Shown: positions 33,226 through 39,361 of the stretch, in pieces
How positions within the stretch are numbered: the first letter of the stretch is position 1
Layout of the letters: every line of letters begins with the position of its first letter
Assembly: GCA_028285185.1 (NCBI GenBank)
Contig: JANQQD010000164.1
Location: forward strand, 1-39,361
Length of the DNA stretch: 39,361 nt
Direction: 5' to 3'
Source of the DNA: Anaerolineae bacterium
GTDB taxonomy: Bacteria; Pseudomonadota; Alphaproteobacteria; DSM-16000; Inquilinaceae
Notes under the pieces: generated by a model
Databases searched by the model: none
The model's input: only the letters and a program-made list of their open reading frames with translations
Told to the model about the DNA's origin: nothing
Position numbers and translations under genes: made by a program

Positions 33226-34143
33226 GTGCCGCGCCGAGTGCCCAATCTCAATGCGCTGAGGGCCTTCGAGGCTGCTGCTCGGCACGAGAGCTTCACCCGA
33301 GCCGCAGAAGAACTCTGCGTTACCCAAGGCGCCGTCAGCCAACAGGTCAAGTCCCTGGAGGCGGACCTTGGGATCAGGCTCTTCAACCGCGAGCCCAGGC
33401 GGCTCGTCATCACGGCTGCAGGACGCGACTATCTCGATGTCGTGCGCGATGCGTTGGATCGCATCGCCGTCGGCACCGAGCGGCTGCTTCAGCGCCAGAA
33501 CACGGGAGCCCTCACCGTCAGCACATCGCCGAATTTCGCGTCCAAGTGGCTGGTGCATCGTCTTGGCCGCTTCGCGGAGCTTCACCCGGCGATCGATCTC
33601 AGGGTGAGCGCTACGCTTCATCATGTCGACTTTGCGCGCGAGGATGTGGATATGGCGGTCCGGCACGGCGATGGTACCGCGCCGGGCCTCGACGCGACAT
33701 GCCTGTGCACCGAGGAGCTGTTCCCGGTGTGCAGCCCCAATCTGCGGCGCGGCCTGAGAGAACCCGCCGACCTGGCCCGTCACACGCTCCTGCATCTCGA
33801 CAATCGCCAAGACTGGTCCAAGTGGCTGGACGCCGCGGGGGTAGAGAACGCCGACCTGTCGCACGGTCCCGTCCTCAACCAGGCGAGCATGGTGATCGAT
33901 GCGGCGGTGGACGGCCAAGGGGTGGCGCTGGCACGAACGGCACTGGCAACATGGGACCTGCTATGCGGTCGCCTCGTTCGCCCCTTCTCGTTTGCCCTTC
34001 CGGTGACCTATGCATATTGGATTGTGTATCCGAAAGCGGCGGCGAAGCTTCCCAAGATCGTGACGTTCCGCGACTGGCTCCTCGCCGAGGCCGCCGAAGA
34101 CGCAAACCGCTTGACGGCGCTCGCTCCCACGGCAGCGCGCTAG
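33226..34143 (+). CDS. LysR-family transcriptional regulator, GcvA-like
   Basis: A 305-residue regulator with the GcvA-type N-terminus VPNLNALRAFEAAARHESF, then the HTH TRAAEELCVTQGAVSQQVKSLE, and an effector domain including VDMAVRHGDG and a C-terminal YPKAAAKLPKIVTFRDWLLAE. GTG 33226 is chosen because AAGGAG ends 7 bases upstream; the longer open frame runs through the promoter. GcvA-like regulators often control neighbouring catabolic genes, so uxaA or the glutamine-synthetase-like operon downstream are candidate targets. No operator could be defined. Confidence 0.92.
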   Translation: MPRRVPNLNALRAFEAAARHESFTRAAEELCVTQGAVSQQVKSLEADLGIRLFNREPRRLVITAAGRDYLDVVRDALDRIAVGTERLLQRQNTGALTVSTSPNFASKWLVHRLGRFAELHPAIDLRVSATLHHVDFAREDVDMAVRHGDGTAPGLDATCLCTEELFPVCSPNLRRGLREPADLARHTLLHLDNRQDWSKWLDAAGVENADLSHGPVLNQASMVIDAAVDGQGVALARTALATWDLLCGRLVRPFSFALPVTYAYWIVYPKAAAKLPKIVTFRDWLLAEAAEDANRLTALAPTAAR

Positions 34144-34326
34144 CCCGCATGGCCGACTGGCGCGCAATGGCCGCGGCCCTCTAAAAGGTTTCAGTACGCG
34201 GTCGGGTAGACCTCTCAGGCGGGTATCAAGCCCATGCCGCGAGACGGAGTGTGGTCACCGGTGCTGTAACGCCCACGGCAGAGCACCATCTGTCAGGTTC
34301 CGGTCCTTCGAAGAAAGCCCAACTCC

Positions 34327-35862
34327 ATGGACACCCTCGCCCGCCCGTCTTTGCTGCGCCTTGCCCCCGACGACAACATCGCCGTCGCGATGGATGCGCT
34401 CCCGGCCGGCACATCCCTCGACAGCAGCGGTGCGGCGACGCGGCAGGAGACGCCGCGCGGCCACAAAGTGGCGGTCCGGGCGATTGCGGCGGGCGAAGCG
34501 GTGCTGAAGTTCGGCCAGTTCATCGGCGAGGCGACGGCTGCGATTGAGCCGGGCGAGCATGTGCATACCCACAACCTCGCCTATCGCCGGCACGATGCCG
34601 ATGCGGTGATCGGCTCTGCTCGGCGCGGGCCCGAAGTGCTTCCCGAACAGCAACGGGCGACCTTCGAGGGCTTCGTCAGGCCCGACGGGCGGGTGGGCAC
34701 GCGCAACTATGTCGGCGTGCTGCCCTCGGTGAACTGCTCGGCCACCGTGGTGCGGATGATCGCCGAACGGTTCCGGGCGCCCGACGCGCTCGATGCCTTC
34801 CCCAATGTCGACGGCGTCGTTTCGCTCAGCCACCGCACGGGCTGCGGCATGGCATCGGAAGGCGACGAGATGGACCAGCTGCGCCGCGTGCTGGCCGGCT
34901 ATGCCCGCCACCCCAATTTCGCGGGCGTTCTGGTGATCGGCCTGGGCTGCGAGGCTAACCAGATCTCGCGGCTCTTGGAGGCGGAGCATCTGGAGGAGTC
35001 CGACCGGCTGCACACATTCGTGATGCAGGAAACCGGCGGCACGACGGCCACGGTGCGCGCCGGGGAAGAGCGCGTGCGCGCCATGCTCCCGGCCGCCAAC
35101 GCGGCGCGACGGCAGACCGTCAGTGCGGAACACCTGATGCTGGCCCTGCAATGCGGCGGCTCCGACGGGTTTTCCGGCATCACGGCGAACCCCGCGCTGG
35201 GGGCTGCGGCCGACCTGATCGTGCGCAACGGCGGCACGGTCGTGCTGGGGGAGACGCCTGAGATTTATGGCGCCGAGGCCATGCTGCTGCGGCGTGCCGT
35301 GAGCACCGAAGTCGGCCGCAAGCTGTTGGACCGGCTGGCCTGGTGGCATGACTACACAGGCCGCAACGGCGGCACCATGGACAACAACCCCTCGCCCGGC
35401 AACAAGGCCGGCGGCCTGACGACGATCCTGGAGAAGTCCCTGGGTGCCGCGGCCAAGGGCGGCACGACCGATCTGGTGGATGTGGCGGCCTATGCCGAGC
35501 CGGTGCGCGCCCGAGGCTTCGTGTTCATGGACACGCCGGGCTATGACCCCGTTTCCGTGACCGGCCAGATTGCCGGCGGCTGCAACGTGGTCTGCTTCAC
35601 CACCGGCCGTGGCTCGTGCTTCGGTGCGAAGCCGGTGCCGAGCCTGAAGCTGGCCACCAACACTCCACTCTACCGCCGCATGGAAGAGGACATGGACATC
35701 AATTGCGGCGACATCGCCGACGGCACCGCCTCGGTCGCCGAACTGGGGCAGCAGATCTTCGAAGCAGTTCTGCGCGCCGCCTCGGGCGAGAAGACCAAGA
35801 GTGAGCTGTTGGGCTATGGCGACGACGAGTTTGCACCCTGGGTGCTAGGCGCCACGGTCTGA
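34327..35862 (+). CDS. uxaA: Altronate dehydratase (UxaA family)
   Basis: A 511-residue dehydratase with an N-terminal SAF domain (about 1-95, ending VHTHNLAY) and the large UxaA/GarD C-terminal domain (about 110-505). Visible marks are GRVGTRNYVGVLPSVNCSATV, SHRTGCGM, ALQCGGSDGFSGITANPALG, DNNPSPGNKAGGLTTI, and CFTTGRGSCFGAKPVPSLKLATN. It converts D-altronate to 2-keto-3-deoxygluconate in galacturonate breakdown, with iron or manganese. The ATG follows GAAGAAAG. Galactarate dehydratase is the nearest alternative, but linkage to uxaC favours altronate. The gene is 5 kb from the main uronate block. Confidence 0.92.
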   Translation: MDTLARPSLLRLAPDDNIAVAMDALPAGTSLDSSGAATRQETPRGHKVAVRAIAAGEAVLKFGQFIGEATAAIEPGEHVHTHNLAYRRHDADAVIGSARRGPEVLPEQQRATFEGFVRPDGRVGTRNYVGVLPSVNCSATVVRMIAERFRAPDALDAFPNVDGVVSLSHRTGCGMASEGDEMDQLRRVLAGYARHPNFAGVLVIGLGCEANQISRLLEAEHLEESDRLHTFVMQETGGTTATVRAGEERVRAMLPAANAARRQTVSAEHLMLALQCGGSDGFSGITANPALGAAADLIVRNGGTVVLGETPEIYGAEAMLLRRAVSTEVGRKLLDRLAWWHDYTGRNGGTMDNNPSPGNKAGGLTTILEKSLGAAAKGGTTDLVDVAAYAEPVRARGFVFMDTPGYDPVSVTGQIAGGCNVVCFTTGRGSCFGAKPVPSLKLATNTPLYRRMEEDMDINCGDIADGTASVAELGQQIFEAVLRAASGEKTKSELLGYGDDEFAPWVLGATV

Positions 35863-36416
35863 TGGCGCCGCCAGCCCTACTGACGGAACGGCTGCGCCTG
35901 CGCCCGAGAACCCTCGCCGACCTCGACGCCAACCTAGCGATGGACATGGATCCTCGGGTCCACCGCTACATCTGGCCCGACGGTCCACCGGAGGTGGAAA
36001 CGCGCCGACAGCAGCTCAGTGATCAGATCGACCGTGACTGGCCCGCCAACGCGGCCATATGGGCGGTGGAGTGGGCCGATCGGCCAGGTTTCCTCGGCTG
36101 GTGCGGTCTGTTCCCGCTGGAGGACTCGGGCCTGATCGAGATCGGCTATCGCTATGTGGCCGCCGCCTGGGGACAGGGCGTCGGCACCGAGGCTGCGCGG
36201 GCCGCGCTGGATCACGGCTTCCGCGTGCTCGCCATCGACCCCATCGTGGCTGTCGCCCACCCGGACAACGGCGCGTCCCACCGCGTACTGCAGAAGATCG
36301 GGCTGGCCCATGCCGGCCGTGCCTTCCACTACAAGCAGTGGCTCACCTTCTACCGGCTCAGCCGCGCCGACTATCTGGCGCCGTCCGACGGATCCTCCCC
36401 CTCTCCAGCTACCTGA
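35862..36416 (+). CDS. GNAT N-acetyltransferase (RimJ/RimL-like)
   Basis: A 184-residue acetyltransferase. It begins LLTERLRLRPRTLADLDANL as in RimJ/RimL-type enzymes. The acetyl-CoA-binding motif A is seen in EIGYRYVAAAWGQGVGTEAARAALDHGF, followed by VAHPDNGASHRVLQKIGL. The ATG overlaps the uxaA stop by one base (TGATG), indicating translational coupling. The substrate could be a protein N-terminus, an amine or an antibiotic and is not predictable. Confidence 0.9.
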   Translation: MAPPALLTERLRLRPRTLADLDANLAMDMDPRVHRYIWPDGPPEVETRRQQLSDQIDRDWPANAAIWAVEWADRPGFLGWCGLFPLEDSGLIEIGYRYVAAAWGQGVGTEAARAALDHGFRVLAIDPIVAVAHPDNGASHRVLQKIGLAHAGRAFHYKQWLTFYRLSRADYLAPSDGSSPSPAT

Positions 36417-36484
36417 TCCGTTGCGCGCCTGCCGGCGATTTGTAACAAAACGGGGAAGAGTAGGACGTATGGGAGGTTGGGGAC

Positions 36485-37801
36485 ATGAACCGTTTGCCGT
36501 TGATCATGGTGTGCACCAACGACATCGCCGGGCAGGTCAGGGGCAAGGGGTTTCCAGCCCACGCGCTTGAGGGCCACCTTAAAAAGGGCGTGGGGTGGAC
36601 GCCCACCAACACCATGATCACCTGCTTCGGCCAGATCGTCTCGACCCCGTTCGGGCCGCGCAACGATCTGATGCTGATCCCCGATCCTGCGACGGAGGTG
36701 TTCGTCGACTTCGGCGACGAAGGCCCGGCCGAACATTTCTTCCTCGGCGACATCGTCCAGACCGACGCCAAGACGCCTTGGGATCTATGCCTGCGCAGCT
36801 TCCTGAAATCCGCACTGGCCGATCTGGAACGCGAGGCGGGCCTGCGCCTGGTCGCCGCGTTCGAGCATGAGTTCATCTATTTCGGCCAGCAGCCGCGGCT
36901 GGGCGATTCCTACGGGCTCGAGGGTGTGCGGCTGGCCGGCGCATTCCCCGAGGCACTGCTGCATGCGCTCGACGCCGGCGGTGTCCAGCCGGAGACGTTC
37001 CTGCCCGAATACGGCCCCGGCCAGTTCGAAGTTACGGTGGAACCCGCCGGAGCGCTGCAGGCGGCCGACCGCGCCGTCGCGCTCAGGGAACTGACGCGGG
37101 CGACCGCCTACAGGCTGGGCCATCGGGTCAGCTTCGCCCCGATCGTCGACCGGAAATCGGTCGGCAATGGCGTGCACATCCATTTCAGCCTGACCGACAC
37201 CGACGGCCGGCCTGCCAGCCACGATCCGGCCCATGCCTACGGCTTCAGCCAAAAGGCGGGCCAGTTCGTGGCCGGCGTGCTGCGCCATATGCCGGCGCTG
37301 TGTGCGGTGACGGCGCCGAGCGTGCTGTCCTACGAACGGCTTGTCCCGAACAAGTGGAGCGCATCCTACAACAATCTCGGCTACCGCGACCGCGAGGCCG
37401 GCGTGCGCATCTGTCCGATTTGGGAGGTCGAGGGGGCGGACGCCTCCCGGCAGTACAATTTCGAGTACCGGGCGGCCGATGCCGCGGCCAGCCCCTATCT
37501 GGCACTCGGCATGCTGGTGCGCGCCGGCCTACAGGGCCTGCGCGACGAACTGCCCGAACCGGAGCCGACAACACAGGACCCCACCACGCTTCCGCCGGAT
37601 GAAGTCGCACGGCGCGGCACCGTCCGGCTGCCGCAAACGCTCGATGCCGCGCTGCAGGCGCTGGAGGAGGACGCAACGGCCAGCGGCTGGATGCCGGCCG
37701 ACCTGCTGCTGGCTTACACGATGCACAAGCGCGGAGAGATCTCTCTGGTGCGCGACCTGGCGGCCGATGAGATGGCAGCCCGCTATTCCCAGGCCTATTG
37801 A
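36485..37801 (+). CDS. Glutamine synthetase-like gamma-glutamyl ligase
   Basis: A 438-residue member of the glutamine synthetase family. Metal and substrate motifs are present: FEHEFIYF, EYGPGQFEVTVEP, GNGVHIHFSL and FEYRAADAAASPYLALG. It lacks the canonical NPYKR-type loop of true GlnA (here LVPNKWSASYNN), so it more likely ligates glutamate to an amine, as PuuA-like enzymes do, than to ammonia. The ATG follows GGGAGG. The next two genes encode amidohydrolase-type enzymes, suggesting breakdown of a nitrogen compound by way of a gamma-glutamyl intermediate. The amine is unknown. Confidence 0.88.
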   Translation: MNRLPLIMVCTNDIAGQVRGKGFPAHALEGHLKKGVGWTPTNTMITCFGQIVSTPFGPRNDLMLIPDPATEVFVDFGDEGPAEHFFLGDIVQTDAKTPWDLCLRSFLKSALADLEREAGLRLVAAFEHEFIYFGQQPRLGDSYGLEGVRLAGAFPEALLHALDAGGVQPETFLPEYGPGQFEVTVEPAGALQAADRAVALRELTRATAYRLGHRVSFAPIVDRKSVGNGVHIHFSLTDTDGRPASHDPAHAYGFSQKAGQFVAGVLRHMPALCAVTAPSVLSYERLVPNKWSASYNNLGYRDREAGVRICPIWEVEGADASRQYNFEYRAADAAASPYLALGMLVRAGLQGLRDELPEPEPTTQDPTTLPPDEVARRGTVRLPQTLDAALQALEEDATASGWMPADLLLAYTMHKRGEISLVRDLAADEMAARYSQAY

Positions 37802-37813
37802 CGGGGGCGTCGG

Positions 37814-38599
37814 ATGACCGGACTTCCCTCCCTTCTGGGCGCCGACGAGCCGCTGCCGGTGCTGGTGGAACAGCCCAACGGCGCCTCGCCCCTGCTGCTC
37901 TGCTGCGACCATGCCGGCAACCGCATCCCCCGAACACTCGGCTCGCTGGGGCTGCCGGACCATGAGCTGCAGCGCCACATCGCCATCGATATCGGCGCGA
38001 TGCCGGTCGCATCGGGCATCTCCAAGCAGCTAGATGCCACGCTGATCGCCCAGCCCTATTCCCGGCTGGTGATCGACTGCAACAGGCAGCCCGGCAAGCC
38101 GAGCTCGATCCCCGAGATCAGCGAGGTCACGGTGATCCCCGGCAACCAAGGGCTCTCGGGCGACGAACGAGCGACCCGCGCGCGCGACATCCTGCACCCC
38201 TACCACCATCGCATCGAGACGGAGATCGATCTCCGGCTACACGCCAATCGCCCGGTGCTGATCGCCACCATCCACAGCTTCACGCCCGTCTACAAAGGCG
38301 TGTCACGACCCTGGCACCTCGGCACCATTCACGGCCTGGACGGCCGCGGCGCGCGCGCCTTCCAGGAGTTGGCTGCCGGCGAGACGGATATCGTGGTCGG
38401 AGACAACGAGCCCTATGTGGTGGAGATGAAGAACGATTATACCCTGCCGATCCACGCCGAGGGTCGCGGCATCCCCTATGTGGAAGTGGAGATCCGGCAG
38501 GACCTGATCGCCGACGCCGCCGGGCAGGACGCCTGGGCCGGGCGCCTTTCCCGGCTGCTGGGCCAGTGGGTCGAGCGCATGCTGCCGCTGGTGCAGTGA
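37814..38599 (+). CDS. N-formylglutamate amidohydrolase family protein
   Basis: A 261-residue zinc-type amidohydrolase. Typical features are LLLCCDHAGNRIPRTLGSLGL, the HIAIDIGA segment, VIDCNRQPG and IATIHSFTPVYKG. HutG-type members cleave N-formylglutamate to formate and glutamate, while paralogues act on other N-acylated amino acids. No other histidine-degradation gene is nearby; it lies 12 bases after a glutamine synthetase-like gene and 6 bases before an isochorismatase-fold hydrolase. It therefore probably hydrolyses an acyl or glutamyl intermediate of that pathway. Confidence 0.9.
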   Translation: MTGLPSLLGADEPLPVLVEQPNGASPLLLCCDHAGNRIPRTLGSLGLPDHELQRHIAIDIGAMPVASGISKQLDATLIAQPYSRLVIDCNRQPGKPSSIPEISEVTVIPGNQGLSGDERATRARDILHPYHHRIETEIDLRLHANRPVLIATIHSFTPVYKGVSRPWHLGTIHGLDGRGARAFQELAAGETDIVVGDNEPYVVEMKNDYTLPIHAEGRGIPYVEVEIRQDLIADAAGQDAWAGRLSRLLGQWVERMLPLVQ

Positions 38600-38605
38600 C
38601 GGCCG

Positions 38606-39226
38606 ATGACGCTGCCGCCGCGAGACCGCCCGATCGAGCCGCACCAGACCGCGCTGCTGCTGATCGATGTCCAGAACGGAATCTTCAACGAAAGCGAGCA
38701 GACTAGGCGGCCTTACTTTTTTCAGACCGCGCGCGATGTCGTGATCCCGAACCTGCAGCGGCTGATTGCGGCGGCCAGGGGCGCGGGCGCCGAGGTGATC
38801 TACACCGTGATCGAGAGCCTGACAGCTGATGGCCGCGACCGCAGCCTGGACTACAAGCTGACCGGCTTCCATTTTCCGAAGGGCTGCTGGGAAGCGGGCG
38901 TGATCGATGCAGTCGCCCCCGGCGATGACGATATCGTTCTGCCCAAGACATCGTCGGGCGTGTTCAACAGCACCAATATCGATTATGTGCTGCGGAACCT
39001 GGGCGTCGAACAGTTGATCGTCACGGGCTTCCTGACCGATCAGTGCGTGGACCATACCGTCAAGGACGGCGCCGACCGCGGCTACACAGTAATCGTGGCG
39101 CATGATGCCTGCACGACGAACACCGCTGAGCGCCATGCCAATGCGCTTGAAGCGTTCAAGGGATACTGCCGTCTGACGACCACGCCCGAGCTTGTCCGCG
39201 AATTCGACGCAGCACAGCCGCGGTAA
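38606..39226 (+). CDS. Cysteine hydrolase, isochorismatase-like family
   Basis: A 206-residue hydrolase with the full D-K-C catalytic triad: Asp21 in LLLIDVQNG, Lys114 in VLPKTSSGVF, and Cys147 in TGFLTDQCVDH. The cis-peptide region before Cys147 is normal. Family members include nicotinamidase, N-carbamoylsarcosine amidase, ureidoacrylate and biuret hydrolases, all amide-cleaving. It follows the amidohydrolase by 6 bases in the same operon, so an amide or carbamoyl substrate is likely. The true isochorismatase reaction is unlikely in this context. Confidence 0.92.
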   Translation: MTLPPRDRPIEPHQTALLLIDVQNGIFNESEQTRRPYFFQTARDVVIPNLQRLIAAARGAGAEVIYTVIESLTADGRDRSLDYKLTGFHFPKGCWEAGVIDAVAPGDDDIVLPKTSSGVFNSTNIDYVLRNLGVEQLIVTGFLTDQCVDHTVKDGADRGYTVIVAHDACTTNTAERHANALEAFKGYCRLTTTPELVREFDAAQPR

Positions 39227-39314
39227 GCGACCATCCAGGGCAGCGAAAGATCGCTAAAGCTGATCGGCCGCAGCGGACCGATCATGACGATCTGTCGCAG
39301 TGGGCAGCATCTTT

Positions 39315-39330
39315 TTTGCTATGCAGCAAA
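39315..39330. promoter_or_regulatory. Small palindrome before the next gene
   Basis: TTTGCT-ATGC-AGCAAA is a perfect 6-bp inverted repeat about 20 bases before the ribosome site at the window end. It may be an operator or part of a leader. Nothing else is seen in 39227-39314. Confidence 0.35.
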
Positions 39331-39349
39331 GCCGCGTTAACCAAAAGTC

Positions 39350-39359
39350 AGGGAGGTGA
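39350..39359 (+). promoter_or_regulatory. Strong ribosome binding site at the window end
   Basis: AGGGAGGTGA is almost fully complementary to the 16S rRNA 3' end. It announces a gene starting just beyond the window, unless the GTG at 39356 is itself the start. Confidence 0.7.
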
Positions 39360-39361
39360 AG

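Noticed and set aside
33096-34184. Plus-strand frame (362 codons) overlapping the GcvA-like lysR in another frame
   Set aside because: Arg/Ser-rich out-of-frame translation of the regulator gene.
34230-34270. Third copy of the uronate operator upstream of uxaA (GTGGTCACCGGTG)
   Set aside because: Shares only GGTCA with the two gntR/manD sites; symmetry and flanks do not match.
34255-35349. Minus-strand frame (364 codons) opposite uxaA
   Set aside because: Antisense shadow; low-complexity composition.

Overview
The window is high-GC bacterial chromosome from an alphaproteobacterium, probably of the Rhodospirillales/Rhizobiales kind. The pointers are gene content (TAXI- and DctP-type TRAP transporters, a DUF1127 protein, DnaE2, a ManD-type mannonate dehydratase) and a GTTC-N7-GTTC SOS box, the form of LexA site used in Alphaproteobacteria. 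I see no rRNA, tRNA, CRISPR array, phage module or intact insertion sequence. Most of it reads as ordinary metabolic chromosome with a few accessory cassettes.

Region by region. 1-4062: a TAXI TRAP fused permease followed closely by an AMP-forming acyl-CoA ligase, ended by a repeat-like palindrome. 4159-5399: a nucleoside hydrolase and a bacterioferritin-associated ferredoxin (Bfd) with a Fur-type box over its promoter. 5519-9819: a complete four-gene ABC sugar importer. 9835-12262: an HpnL/LPG-synthase-like membrane protein and a GT4 glycosyltransferase. 12740-16090: an orphan dnaE2 with its own LexA box. 16115-18386: a LysR regulator divergent from a compact operon of two NTF2-like proteins flanking two small membrane proteins, with a near-perfect palindrome over the lysR start. 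18383-18493: a remnant of a mannitol-dehydrogenase-family gene. 18695-21154: a large MscS channel with a duplicated periplasmic module.

21183-29159 is a hexuronate catabolic locus: gntR-uxaC-dctPQM-uxuB on the minus strand and manD divergent, with two matching operator-like palindromes between gntR and manD. A TRAP system imports a hexuronate, UxaC isomerises it, UxuB reduces fructuronate to mannonate, and ManD dehydrates mannonate to 2-keto-3-deoxygluconate (KDG). UxaA (altronate dehydratase, 34327-35862) serves the galacturonate branch but is separated from this block by about 5 kb.

The separating 5 kb holds a PilZ protein, a three-gene RNA-repair cassette (SAM methyltransferase, Rnl2-like RNA ligase, HD-Pnk end-healing enzyme; 29799-32352), a repeat-rich intergenic stretch, a DUF1127 protein and a GcvA-like LysR regulator. 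36485-39226 is a nitrogen-catabolic operon: a glutamine-synthetase-like ligase, an N-formylglutamate amidohydrolase family protein and an isochorismatase-fold cysteine hydrolase. The window ends on a strong ribosome binding site for a further gene.

The most interesting items are the methyltransferase-ligase-HD-Pnk cassette, the LysR/NTF2/mini-membrane-protein operon, the SOS-boxed orphan dnaE2 and the twin operators of the uronate regulon.
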